This document shows positions 1-9,900 of a stretch of 64,000 nt of DNA, piece after piece. A program made the position numbers and the translations under genes. Each line of letters begins with the position of its first letter. The stretch's first letter is position 1. The notes beneath the pieces were generated by a model. That model did no database searches. It had not been told where the DNA came from and saw nothing but the letters and a program-made list of their open reading frames with translations. Source of the DNA: Pseudarthrobacter sulfonivorans (lineage in GTDB: Bacteria > Actinomycetota > Actinomycetes > Actinomycetales > Micrococcaceae); NCBI RefSeq assembly GCF_001484605.1, contig NZ_CP013747.1:1178001-1242000 (forward strand), given 5' to 3'.

Positions 1-1330
1 CCAGAACATCCCCACCGAACAAAGTCTCCGCCGCGCCCAGCGACTCCACAATCGCAGTGAGCGGGGCGATGAGGTCGTGGTTCGGGCGGATCAACGACCC
101 GAACGTGTCAGCATCCTCAAACGCCTGCCAAAACGCGGTCTCCGCAGATTTGTCCCCGCCCCGGGTCACCAAAGTCTCCAGCTCATCCGCGGAGAAACGG
201 ACCGGCTGCAACACACAAATATTCGGCTCCGTGCCCTTCCCCGGGCTCAGGAAAGACTTCTGCTGGGCACGGGCCTTCATCACCAATGCGAACGCCGCCA
301 AAGCACCCGCCCGCGGATCAATCTCCGCACCAAACAAATTCTGCTTCAGAATCAGGCCCGGAATGTCCGAGGGCGCGTAACCTGCCTCCTCATACATCAG
401 GAACAACAGATCAAACGCATACGTGAGCATATGCCCGGACCCGCACGCCGGATCCAGGACCTTCAACTCCTCCGGACCGCTGATCTTGAGGAAGTCCGTC
501 TCAGGCTCCACCGGCGCAATGTAGTACTCCATCCGGGAGGCCAGTTCCGAGTGTGGGTTGTTCAGCAGCCACAACCGGCCCAGAGAGTTCTCCACCAGAT
601 ACTTCACAATCCAGTGCGGCGTAAACAACTGAGTGGCGGCCGGGATCTCCTTCGCGGTGGCCTTCTTGTTCTTCTTGAACCCGGCGAAGACCTCATCCTT
701 CCGCGCGGCAATATAGAACTGGTACAGCCACCCGATCACCTCAACATCCGAGCAGACCTCCGGCGTCAGCGTCCGCACGATCCGGGCCACAATCGACCGG
801 TCCGAGAGCAGATCATCGGGCACCAGGAGCTCGGTGAAATCCCCCGACCGCTCAAACATAAACGGCATCGGACCCGCCCAATGATTGCAATACGCCGCCA
901 GCAGAAGCTTAAACGCCTCCCCCTGACCATCACGGGACACCACAGAACCCGACAACAGACCAATCACCCGGTCCCGGACCTTCTCCCCCACCACCCCGGC
1001 ATCAACATGGCCGGCCTTCGCATCCGCCAACACCTCCGGCTGCCCCGCCACAGCACCTCCACCAGGAGACACCACACCCACACCCGTATAACCATTCACG
1101 TCCATAAACCGCAACGCCACCAAACGGTTAAACCACGTATACGCCACCTGATCCACCACCACATCACGGCCAGACCGGGCAATCACACCCTCAAGACGCC
1201 GCACCGCCTCAGGAAACTCCACCCGCTCCACCGACCCAGGCAACAACACCCCAGCCAACCGCGCCGCAACAACACCCACCAACTCAACCCGAACACCAGC
1301 AGCAAACCCACGCAACAACGACAAATCCAT
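1..1330 (-). CDS. pglX: BREX adenine-specific DNA methyltransferase PglX, 3' part outside window
   Basis: The reading frame is open from ATG at 1330 to the window edge, giving 443 residues of the N-terminal part. PglX (BrxX) is the N6-adenine methyltransferase that marks host DNA in BREX phage defence; family members are usually about 1,200 residues, so most of the gene lies outside. The SAM-binding motif I, DPACGSGH, begins at about residue 293 (nt 454) and is followed by a helical stretch typical of the family. The catalytic NPPY motif is not reached. The start ATG shares its A with the TGA stop of brxC (TGATG), so the two are translationally coupled. Over the first ~370 bases the coding strand is rich in G and T (GTT, GGT, TTG codons), unlike the GC-ending codons further in. 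Confidence 0.9.
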   Translation of the reverse strand, partial: MDLSLLRGFAAGVRVELVGVVAARLAGVLLPGSVERVEFPEAVRRLEGVIARSGRDVVVDQVAYTWFNRLVALRFMDVNGYTGVGVVSPGGGAVAGQPEVLADAKAGHVDAGVVGEKVRDRVIGLLSGSVVSRDGQGEAFKLLLAAYCNHWAGPMPFMFERSGDFTELLVPDDLLSDRSIVARIVRTLTPEVCSDVEVIGWLYQFYIAARKDEVFAGFKKNKKATAKEIPAATQLFTPHWIVKYLVENSLGRLWLLNNPHSELASRMEYYIAPVEPETDFLKISGPEELKVLDPACGSGHMLTYAFDLLFLMYEEAGYAPSDIPGLILKQNLFGAEIDPRAGALAAFALVMKARAQQKSFLSPGKGTEPNICVLQPVRFSADELETLVTRGGDKSAETAFWQAFEDADTFGSLIRPNHDLIAPLTAIVESLGAAETLFGGDVL

Positions 1331-4300
1331 CAGGGAGTCACCTTGGTTCCACTAGAGATTTCGGCGTTCAGAGCACGGCGAATTGCATCCACGAAGTCCT
1401 CAACGTCGTCGGCAGTCTCGATGAGCTGGATATCCGAATCCAGTTCAAGTGAACCAAAGGGCACTATTTTGACGACCTTCTTGGGCTCCGGATCACCGTT
1501 CGGATCGCTCGGCGGTTCAGTGGTCGGCTGTTTAGGACTTTGGGCCAAGATCTGGAACAACCCGGGCTTGACTTCGTCATGGAATGCGCTCGCTTTACCC
1601 TTCAACGTAACGACCTGCTTCTCCGTCGCTATCCCGCTTTTAAAGCTCTGAATGCGTTTGAGCACGGCGGCCTGCGCTTCATCTGTCGCCTTCCGGAAAT
1701 GGTCACTGGCAGTGACGGCCGACGCCGCCTTTCCGACAGCGTCCTGGGCAGCCGTGCGCGCTGCATCGACGGCCACTTCCAGCGCAACGCGAAGCTGCTG
1801 GAGCTGCGTGTTTAGCGCGGGTATCTTTCCACCGCGGAAAATCATCGGATCATCTAGAAGTCCCTCGATGATCCCGGGCAGCTCAGACTCAATCTGCGCC
1901 AAATTTGCCTGCTCGCCCCTCAGTAACGTGGCGCCGTCGTCGTATATCTTCCTCTGCTGTCCGTTGAGGAAGCTTTCGATGGGGTCAACGAGATCTGACT
2001 TGACGTCTTGCAGCTCATCCATGTGGGCCCGGAATGACGTGAGGTACCAATCGTCCGCGTGACCGCACACCTTGGCCAGCGACTCAACAGCGGCCGAAAG
2101 GGAGCCCATGAACGGATAGTGAAACATTGCCTGATCCGACTTGAGTTTGTCGTGCAGGGACTGCAAACGGGCTTTGGTGGCGGCGGCCAGTTCCAAGGAG
2201 TCGGCGGTCGGCTGTGGCTCGAGGAAGAAATCCTTGTAGAAGTCGGCCAGCGCGCGGACATCCGCCGACCGGTAGGCAACTGGAACAGTCAGAACCAGGA
2301 CAGGAAAGCGGGCCGTGTTCTTCAGATCTGATCCGGCCTCCGTGCGTGCCAACTTCACGCCGTCACGGCTCACGGCAACTTTGCCAAGGCCTATCAACCT
2401 TGCGAGCTGCACCTGAATGGCAATGGTCGACCATCCGTAAGGCTTCTGCACGAAGTGTTCATCAACTGTCTTCACAGTTACTTTGGCAGCCTGGGCATTC
2501 TGCAGAGTGACCCAATTCAGGATCTCCTGTTCCCCTGCCGAGAGCATTTGTGCAGTATCGCTTTCGAGCGCGCCGTCCAGGACCTTAAGATTCTTCTGCA
2601 TCTGGTCGTCAGTGAACTTCGTGCTGCCCAGCATCGACAGCATCGGGTAAGTTCGGGCAATGAGATCCTGGAATGCCAGGTCAATCCTCACTGCCGGGTC
2701 CTCTGAGGTAACTGCGATCTCCGAGGCGTTGGCTACCAGGGTCGCCTTTGCAATCAGACTCCGAAGGCGACCGACCACTTCCTTCCTCCGCTCTGCTAAC
2801 TGCCGCCCTTTGACTTCCAAAATATGCCGCACAGCGTCGGATTGCTGGCTGGAGCTTTTCAGTTTGAGGTACTTCTCAGTCCTGAGATACAGCCGTAGAT
2901 CTGCCATGAGGCGGCCGTCGTTGGCGATAACTACGCGGAGCTCATCCTTGCCAGAGCTGTGTGCTTTTAAGGTCTCGAGCGAATCAGCGTACTCATACTC
3001 TGGGCTGATGAAATGAAGAGTTAGCTCCTTCTGCTGACCATACGGGCCGTCGTCAAGACGAACACCGAACGGGAAGTCTTGGCCGTTTGACACATAGCGC
3101 ACCTTGGCTGACTTCAAGATGTCACCGGTCAGGAAGCCTGCGAACTCTGACCCGAACTTGGTTGAGTCAAGTTCAACCGACTTGATCTCCTGCTCGATGT
3201 CTTTCTCGTCGCTTGTCAGGTACTCATATGTGGAGCCATTGAGCTGGATGTATGTTTGCTGCTCCAGGAGGTTCAGCGCGTCCTTCACCTTGTTGGAAAA
3301 GTCGACCATGTTCAGGCCGAAGCGGCTGTACATGAGGATGGTGAGATTTCGCGGCGTGGCTTTGAAGTCCGGTACGTACTTCACCAGGAAGAGCGCTTTA
3401 AGCACCTGGACCGCGAACTTATTCTGCTGGCTGACGTGATCCTCAGCGGTAATGATGGCGCCCTGGAGCTGTGATTTCAGGGAATGTCGAATTCCCTCGA
3501 ACATGCGGTCAAATGTCGCGAGCTCGCCGACAGGGGTGTCTTGCAGCTGCTGGATGACGTCCTGGAAAACCCCGAGCATCGAACGAGCACCGACGGCTAG
3601 GTTGTTTCCCTCGAAAGCGTTGTGGGCAGAGAGCCCCTTGAGAGCGTCCTGGAACAATGTGTACTGGTACGTAATGAACGGGTAGCTGGACGTGAAATGT
3701 TCTTCGTCCTGGAAGATACGGTACTTACGTGATCCGTCGGCAAAATCGAAAAGTGTTTTGAAGTTGTTGGCTTCTGCTGCGTAGATACCGCCCAGCTGGA
3801 TTGATCCACTGGCAGTCTTGTCTAGCAGGCGCTTCTGGATGACTTCTTCCACATCCGCGCTTGTCAGCTTGACGCGATTCTTGAAGCGCGCCTGGATTTT
3901 GGAGAAGTCGTTTCCCTGCTTGCTAGTACGGTCGCCAATAACCGCGTCGACGTCCTCTTGGGACGTGACCAACACCCACGCGCGCCCATTGCATCTGGTG
4001 GCGAGGGTCTCTGCGACGGTCTGGAGATTCAGCATGAGCTTCGTGTTGTCTGCAATGAACTGTCCAACTTCATCGACGAAGAAGTTGAGGTGGTAGTTGC
4101 CATCTTGGCCGTCCAGCCATTCCTTGACGTCGTTGGCAAAGTCTTCGATTGAGATGCTGTACTCGGCCCGATACTTGGAAAGTATCTGAGTGGGGGCTGT
4201 CTCGTCGTGGCCTGTCACGCGCGCATACGCCTTGGCGATGTTGCCCTCCTGGAGAATGCCAAGAGTGCGCCCCTCATCCCACGTCTTGGAGGAGATTTCC

Positions 4301-4851
4301 TTGTAGGCGGCCTTGAAGCTCTCAAAGAGCTCCTCCTTGACGAGGTCCCGCTCGAACTTCGCGACGTGGCCCAGCTGTCCGTAGAACCCGCAGGACTCAT
4401 TGAAGACTTTGACGAAAACGCTGAGCAGGGCGTCCGGCTGGTCCTTGCTCTGTAAAGTCGCCTTCTGGTCGATGTTGAAGAGGATGCTCTTGGCCGGGAT
4501 TTGCCGGGACTTTTCGATGGCCGCACGAAGAATAGCGTTGCCGTCAGTCTTTTCGATGAAACTGTCGACTACTTGGTCCCGCGAAACCTCCTGCCCGTCG
4601 ACGTCGCCCAGTAAGTGTGCCAGCATCTTGAGCATGTGTGACTTTCCGGATCCGAAGAACCCGGAAACCCAGGCGCCGTTTGCGCCGGCATAGTTGATAT
4701 AGGCATCCAGAAGGGATTCCATGCGCTGGCTGGCCTCGTTTGTGAGAACGTACTCACTCACTTCGGTGTCGATCTGGGACTCGTCGTCGGCTTTGACAAC
4801 GCCCTCAATCGTTCGCGAAATATCCTTCGCAAAGATGTCATGTAGCATCAT
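1330..4851 (-). CDS. brxC: BREX P-loop ATPase BrxC
   Basis: This 1,173-residue protein is BrxC, the large AAA-type ATPase of BREX systems, needed for both phage exclusion and methylation. The Walker A motif GFFGSGKSH lies at about residues 64-72, very near the N-terminus, as is usual for BrxC. The N-terminus (MMLHDIFAKDI) and the full length also match. An AGGGGGA ribosome site precedes the ATG. The gene begins 8 nt after brxB and its stop overlaps the pglX start, so brxA-brxB-brxC-pglX are one transcription unit. The order matches BREX type 1. The identification rests on motif, length and neighbours. Confidence 0.93.
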   Translation of the reverse strand: MMLHDIFAKDISRTIEGVVKADDESQIDTEVSEYVLTNEASQRMESLLDAYINYAGANGAWVSGFFGSGKSHMLKMLAHLLGDVDGQEVSRDQVVDSFIEKTDGNAILRAAIEKSRQIPAKSILFNIDQKATLQSKDQPDALLSVFVKVFNESCGFYGQLGHVAKFERDLVKEELFESFKAAYKEISSKTWDEGRTLGILQEGNIAKAYARVTGHDETAPTQILSKYRAEYSISIEDFANDVKEWLDGQDGNYHLNFFVDEVGQFIADNTKLMLNLQTVAETLATRCNGRAWVLVTSQEDVDAVIGDRTSKQGNDFSKIQARFKNRVKLTSADVEEVIQKRLLDKTASGSIQLGGIYAAEANNFKTLFDFADGSRKYRIFQDEEHFTSSYPFITYQYTLFQDALKGLSAHNAFEGNNLAVGARSMLGVFQDVIQQLQDTPVGELATFDRMFEGIRHSLKSQLQGAIITAEDHVSQQNKFAVQVLKALFLVKYVPDFKATPRNLTILMYSRFGLNMVDFSNKVKDALNLLEQQTYIQLNGSTYEYLTSDEKDIEQEIKSVELDSTKFGSEFAGFLTGDILKSAKVRYVSNGQDFPFGVRLDDGPYGQQKELTLHFISPEYEYADSLETLKAHSSGKDELRVVIANDGRLMADLRLYLRTEKYLKLKSSSQQSDAVRHILEVKGRQLAERRKEVVGRLRSLIAKATLVANASEIAVTSEDPAVRIDLAFQDLIARTYPMLSMLGSTKFTDDQMQKNLKVLDGALESDTAQMLSAGEQEILNWVTLQNAQAAKVTVKTVDEHFVQKPYGWSTIAIQVQLARLIGLGKVAVSRDGVKLARTEAGSDLKNTARFPVLVLTVPVAYRSADVRALADFYKDFFLEPQPTADSLELAAATKARLQSLHDKLKSDQAMFHYPFMGSLSAAVESLAKVCGHADDWYLTSFRAHMDELQDVKSDLVDPIESFLNGQQRKIYDDGATLLRGEQANLAQIESELPGIIEGLLDDPMIFRGGKIPALNTQLQQLRVALEVAVDAARTAAQDAVGKAASAVTASDHFRKATDEAQAAVLKRIQSFKSGIATEKQVVTLKGKASAFHDEVKPGLFQILAQSPKQPTTEPPSDPNGDPEPKKVVKIVPFGSLELDSDIQLIETADDVEDFVDAIRRALNAEISSGTKVTP

Positions 4852-4859
4852 GGTTCCCC

Positions 4860-5471
4860 CTAGTTGACGTGGTAATCGAAGATGTTGAACGCGCGGTAAT
4901 ACTGGTCATCCGTGAGCTGCCCGAAGAGGACCAGCGAGGACCCCTGAGAAGCTGACTGGCGATACTCGCCCGGGAAAAACATAAGCATTGGCTTATCTTT
5001 GGAAATGCTCAGAAGATTATTCAGCACCGTATGGGACCGTATGTACGGGAAGACCTCGCCAATCCCCGTGAGGAAGAAGATGTCGTGCGGAGCCGCTAGC
5101 TTTTCCCTCACTCGAGGCGCCAGTTCCTGTGCAGGATCGAAGATCTGCTGAAACAGTTCTCTGAACTCATCCTTGGAGTGCTGGGGCTCCGCCTCCAGAA
5201 CGCTGTCCCACAGTTCTCGTTCTCGGAGAATCTCCACAGTGAGGTCGTAGAGATTGATCTCGAGAACCTCGATGCCCTCGACTTTCAGACGGTTCTGGAG
5301 CCGTTTCTGGACTTGCTCCATTGCAAGGGCCTCAGCAGGCGCGAAGGGGCAAATAAAGAAAGGGACTTCGTTTCCGGGCACCTTGTTATCAAGGAAGCGG
5401 CGGCTTGTGAGCGCCTTGAGCAGGTGTTCCTCGCGTTTCGCGAGGGGCAAATCTGAGACCTTCTTATGCAT
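4860..5471 (-). CDS. brxB: BREX protein BrxB (DUF1788)
   Basis: The product has 203 residues and matches BrxB/DUF1788: conserved segments near FFICPFAP, IEVLEINLYDL, IFFLTGIGEVFPYIRSH and LMFFPGEY, the last two being the most recognisable. Its exact biochemical role in BREX is not settled; it is a core component located between BrxA and BrxC. The ATG start lies inside the end of brxA (8-nt overlap around a repeated ATGCATGCAT), indicating coupled translation. The protein appears intact, with no signal peptide or membrane segment. Confidence 0.92.
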   Translation of the reverse strand: MHKKVSDLPLAKREEHLLKALTSRRFLDNKVPGNEVPFFICPFAPAEALAMEQVQKRLQNRLKVEGIEVLEINLYDLTVEILRERELWDSVLEAEPQHSKDEFRELFQQIFDPAQELAPRVREKLAAPHDIFFLTGIGEVFPYIRSHTVLNNLLSISKDKPMLMFFPGEYRQSASQGSSLVLFGQLTDDQYYRAFNIFDYHVN

Positions 5472-6084
5472 GCATCAAACTTTCAATCTCGAAGTCTGTG
5501 ACGGGATAGACCAAAAACGATCCGGGTCCGCGTCTGCGTAATGCTTCCGCGACCCGTTCTCCTATCACTTGAGGAAGGATAAGGCCTACCTCGGACAGTA
5601 TGTGCGCTTCTCGGAGCATCCGGAACAAATTCTGGCGAAGTTTGTGCTTCGTCGATGGTCGCAGTTCCTCGAGTTCACCATGCCAGAACGACTTCTTGAC
5701 GAAAAAAGTGTCAAGAGCATCAGGTCCAAGCTGACTGCTCATAGACAGGTACCGTTCCCTGACTACTTCTTCGGCGAACTCGGCTACAAAACTGTACTGG
5801 AGGCAGATCGCCAGCCAAACAAGCTGCTGGCGCTCGGGAGCGTTGCCGCTGACCACGATCTCCAGTTCCGAGTCGTTCAGCATACTGGCACGGTCCATCG
5901 CCTCTCGGCTGATCCGTAAGACGGCGGAAGCCGTGCGCTTTTGGATGAGGTTGTTCGCTCTCACGGAAGCTCTGGCCTCTTGCCAGTCACCCATACGCAG
6001 ATACTCTGCAGCGATGACGCGGCACTCGTTAGCTAGGAGTCCGCCCGTTGTGAAAGAGAGTTTGTAGCGTTCCACTGTGCTCAA
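5464..6084 (-). CDS. brxA: BREX protein BrxA (DUF1819), TTG start
   Basis: BrxA is the small helical DNA-binding protein (DUF1819) that opens type 1 BREX operons. Recognisable parts are the N-terminal KLSFTTGGLL, the middle LAICLQYSFVAEFAEEVVRERY and a C-terminal ending in the DUF1819-like ADEL-replacing segment LRQNLFRMLREA. A longer frame begins at 6126, but its first residues are arginine-rich and lie inside the preceding HTH gene. The preferred start is TTG at 6084, which overlaps the TGA of that gene (TTGA), giving 206 residues; a GTG at 6075 is the alternative. The end overlaps brxB by 8 nt. Confidence 0.9.
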   Translation of the reverse strand: MSTVERYKLSFTTGGLLANECRVIAAEYLRMGDWQEARASVRANNLIQKRTASAVLRISREAMDRASMLNDSELEIVVSGNAPERQQLVWLAICLQYSFVAEFAEEVVRERYLSMSSQLGPDALDTFFVKKSFWHGELEELRPSTKHKLRQNLFRMLREAHILSEVGLILPQVIGERVAEALRRRGPGSFLVYPVTDFEIESLMHA

Positions 6085-6272
6085 TCCGACGGTCCGCCTT
6101 CGGCCGCCGCGCCGGCAATGACCCAAGCATCAACGTCACTGAGCTTGAACTTCCACAGCCTTCCGACGCGGTGAGCTGGCATCTCGCGTCTGGAAAGCCA
6201 GGCATAAACAGTGTCTTTGCTGACGCCGAGGTGCTCCGCAACGTCATCCACCGAGGACCAAGGCTCAGCCAA
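6081..6272 (-). CDS. Excisionase-type helix-turn-helix protein heading the BREX operon
   Basis: A 63-residue protein with a MerR/excisionase-like helix-turn-helix: the pattern DVAEHLGVSKDTVYAWLSRR followed by a short wing around HRVGRLWKF is typical of HTH_17. The start appears to be TTG at 6272. Its stop TGA overlaps the TTG start of brxA, so it is the first gene of the BREX operon. Coupling to brxA suggests it regulates or dosage-senses the operon, but that role is inferred. BREX loci elsewhere often carry a different, WYL-type regulator (BrxR). Confidence 0.75.
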   Translation of the reverse strand: MAEPWSSVDDVAEHLGVSKDTVYAWLSRREMPAHRVGRLWKFKLSDVDAWVIAGAAAEGGPSD

Positions 6273-6381
6273 TGGGACGTGACTCGGTTGTTTGCGGCAT
6301 AGGCCCGATCATATAGGACGAGGTCAGGTTAGTCGGTAGTTCGGTGTCCCGAAACAGGGGTTCATCCCGTGGCGCGAAGCG

Positions 6382-6834
6382 TCAACGACGCCGGCCGGTG
6401 CCTTGCGACGTTCCGAGCCGTACACGACGCCATGCCATGTCCGTTTCGAGATCCTCGCGAGGTGAGTCGCTGAGTAGATACGCGCCGCTTTGGGGCATAA
6501 TCCTGGTGGTCGGCAGCTCCGCATTATCGTGTGCTTTCCTGCTCGGCAAAACGGGCGGCCGTTCCTTCGGAAATACGCCTATGGCTCGTCCGTATGACTT
6601 TATCTGACCTGTGGTCTTGCCTTTTGTACGAACAGAGGCGGATTCGCGACGTGTCCGGTTGCTTTTCGACTCCAATATCCCGACAGCCATAACTGGTTTC
6701 CCAACCCCGTCGCAAAAAGCTCCCCTTCGATCAGTGTGCTTCGTCGCCATTCCGCCGGGAGATACCTGGGCCAACATCTTGCGGCAGACCTTACATTGCC
6801 CCTTGTTACCCTTCGGCCGGACCACCTTTGCCAT
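6382..6834 (-). CDS. Small C2HC zinc-finger-like protein of unknown function
   Basis: The 150-residue product is not recognised as a named family. Its first ~45 residues carry Cys14-x2-Cys17, then His33 and Cys41, a plausible C2HC zinc site in a basic context (MAKVVRPKGNKGQCKVC). The remainder is basic and low in complexity and may be partly disordered. The ATG at 6834 has a strong AAGGGGGAAG ribosome site. It lies between the PLD/helicase gene (stop at 6961) and the BREX operon, same strand, so it could be cotranscribed with either. The C-terminal third resembles shadow sequence, so the true gene could end in decayed DNA. Confidence 0.5.
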   Translation of the reverse strand: MAKVVRPKGNKGQCKVCRKMLAQVSPGGMATKHTDRRGAFCDGVGKPVMAVGILESKSNRTRRESASVRTKGKTTGQIKSYGRAIGVFPKERPPVLPSRKAHDNAELPTTRIMPQSGAYLLSDSPREDLETDMAWRRVRLGTSQGTGRRR

Positions 6835-6960
6835 GCTTCCCCCTTCTGACTATCTGATCTTTTGGCTTAACCTACAACACGGGTTGAGGTCCACGGACGT
6901 CGTCGCCGAGAACGTCGCACCGCCTGCTTTGAAAGATGGGGCAGTCGTTAGGCGTCGTGT

Positions 6961-9900
6961 TCACTGTGCCACCGCAGCAGCCGTCGCATACACGTCTGCG
7001 GGCATTGGCCGGTGCAGTTTCCAGGTGATGGCGATCGGCTTTTCCCCTGAGTGCTGCACGTAATCCGCCTGGCCAAGGCACTTATACGGAACGGGCAGGC
7101 CGGTCTCATCTTCTGACGTATCCCGCGTGAAGAGCAGGATGTGTGAGCCATGCCCCATGCGGTCCAAATACCGCTTCCCGGTTGGGCTGTTGGGCGAAGT
7201 CGTGTTCTGCGACTCCCAGTGAAACAGCTCCGGACTGATCGCATAATCCTTGTACATGGTGGTGGCGGAATGCTTCTTCTCGTTCTTGTTCAGTGTCACG
7301 AAGAACGCATCCGTGGCCGTGGCTGGGCACCAATCAACGCCGCCCGTACTTATTCGCTTTCGAGCCGAAGAGGTCTCGAGCGACTTTGCACCAAGTGCCG
7401 CCAAGACCTCATAGCGGCCGTATGTGGCGTGTGTCATTAGCGGAATGTGCTGCAGCCCGACGCCCAGGCCTTTGGCCGCGTGTTTGGTCGCGGCCGCTCC
7501 GAACTTCGCTAACTGGCGGACCTCGTTGCAGATGAACTGATATCCGCGCAGAAAGTCCAGGCCGGCGTCGTAAGTCTGAAAACCGCCCCCGTTTGGCCAC
7601 ATAGTGAAAAACAGCATCCGCACAAACGTCTGCTCGCGCGGCCTGAGATCTGCATATCGGGGCGCTTCCCGGTGTACGAGCATGGCGTACACTTCGGCAC
7701 GTTCCGGATCGTCCACATGAATCAGCGCAGCCATCCGGCCGAGGAGATTCCTTTCGTCGGCATAAGTCAGGTCCTGGATCGTCCCGCTGACGACCGACTC
7801 CAGAGGTGAGAATCCCTCGATCAGGCCAGCCTGGCGGAGGTAGCCAGTCCACGAATCCTTGGTCGAACGGTAAATCGTCTTCATATCATTTCCGGACTGC
7901 TCAAGATATGCCGCCAGCTCGGTCTCCGCATACGAAGCAATATCCCGGACCAGCTGCGCCCGATTGAACCACAGCTGTGCCTTGATGTTGTCCAGCACCA
8001 CTTTCTGCGCCACCCGGTCCAGCACGATCTGCGAGCCCGACGGCAGGTAAGGGAATTCGTCCTCGACGGCCTTCTCCAGCTCCTTGCGCCCGTAGCCTGT
8101 GAGCGCGCGGTACCGCAGATCAAAGCGGAACTCTCGCCGTTGCTGGCCGATGAAGTCCATGACCGTCAGGACGGCCTTGCCCTCGTGACGGCGCAGCCCC
8201 CGCCCAAGCTGCTGGAGGAAGATTGTGGCGCTCTGCGTGGGCCGGAGCAGCAGGATGGTGTCCACCTGCGGCAGGTCCAAGCCTTCGTTGAAGAGGTCGA
8301 CGGCGAAGATGCAGTTGATCTCCCGCCGGCGGAGGCGCTCCAGCGCTGCTGCGCGGTCGGCGTCGTTGGTGCTGCCATCGACGGCGACGGAGGCAATGCC
8401 GGCACGGTTGAACACCTCTGCCATGTAATGGGCGTGCTGGACCGAGACGCAGAAGCCGATGGCCCGCATCTGGTCCGTGCTGGTGACTTTGTCGCGGAGT
8501 TCGCGGATCACCTTGGCGGCTCGGGCGTCGTTACCGGTGTAGACGTTGTTCAGCTGAACGGTGTCGTAGTTGCCGCGCTTCCATTCCAGCTGGCTCAGGT
8601 CGACGTCGTCCGAGACGCCGAAGTAGTGGAACGGCACCAGGAGGTCCGCGTCCAGGGCGTCCCAAAGCCTGAGCTCACTGGCGGTGCGCCCGTCGAAGAA
8701 CTGCTTGGCGACGTCGACTCCATCGCCGCGTTCCGGCGTCGCGGTGAGTCCCAGAAGTTGCTGCGGCTTCAGGTGATCCAGCATGCGTCGATAGGTGGGC
8801 GCCATGGCGTGGTGGAATTCATCTATGACGACGACGTCGAAGAAGTCCGGTTCCAGCTGGTCGATGCCTAGCGCGGACAGCGACTGGACGGAGGCGAAGA
8901 TATGCTTCCACTCTTTCGGCCTGTGCTCCCCCACGTAGAGTTCACCGAAGGCGCCGTCCTGCATGACGTCACGGTACGTACGCATGGCTTGTTTAAGAAT
9001 TTCCTGTCGGTGGGCGACGAAGAGCAGTTTCAGATCGCGGCCGGCCGACTCACAGAGGCGCCTGTAGTCCAGGGCAGCAATGACTGTCTTCCCCGTGCCC
9101 GTGGCGGCGACCAGGAGGTTGTGGTTAAAACCTTTGAGCCGCTCGGCTTCCAGCTCTTCAAGCATCTCCTCCTGGTGGAGGTACGGCTGGACTTCGAGCC
9201 CGGTGGGTGCGTCCGGCGCTGCGGTGCGCCTGCCGCCGTTGCGCTCTAATGCTGCGTCCAGCTTTTCGCCGTCGCGTTCCGGATCGTAGCTCTGGAACGC
9301 CCGCTGCTCCCAGTAGCTGTCGAAGGTGACCTCGAACTTCTGCAAGAGAGTGGGCGTGCCAACTGAGCTGAGCCTGACGTTCCATTCCAGGCCATCCAGC
9401 AGCGCAGCCTGGCTTAGGTTGGAGCTCCCGACGTAGGCCGTGTCGAAGCCGGAGTTCCGGCGGAATAGCCAAGCTTTGGCGTGCAGCCGGGTGGCTTGGG
9501 TTTCATAGTTGATCTTCACTTCGGCGCCATAGCGGTTGACGAGCTCGTCGATGGCGCGGCGTTCCGTGGCGCCCATGTAGGTGGTGGTCAGGACTCTCAG
9601 GCGGGCGCCCCTCTCCTTGAGCTGCTCCAGGGCGGGCTCGAGCAGGCGAAGGCCCGTCCACCGGACGAAGGCACAGAGCAGATCCACAGTGTCGGCGGAC
9701 TCGATCTCGGCCCGGAGCTCCGCGGCGAGATTCGGTTCATCCTTGCTGTTTGTCAGCAGCGCTGAGTCACTGAGCTTGGTGGTGGGACGCCGGAGTTGGC
9801 GGCGCTTTAGGGTGTCCGGGCGGTGGAGGGACTGGAGTTGTGTCGGGCCAGCTACTATGCGGTCGCTGTTCTGCAGCGTTTGGAGAAGGCGGTTGGCTAG

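Noticed and set aside
77..1651. 524-codon plus-strand frame across the start of pglX and the end of brxC
   Set aside because: Its product is Arg/His/Pro-rich, has no natural domains, and lies antisense to well-supported BREX genes. It is a GC-skew shadow.
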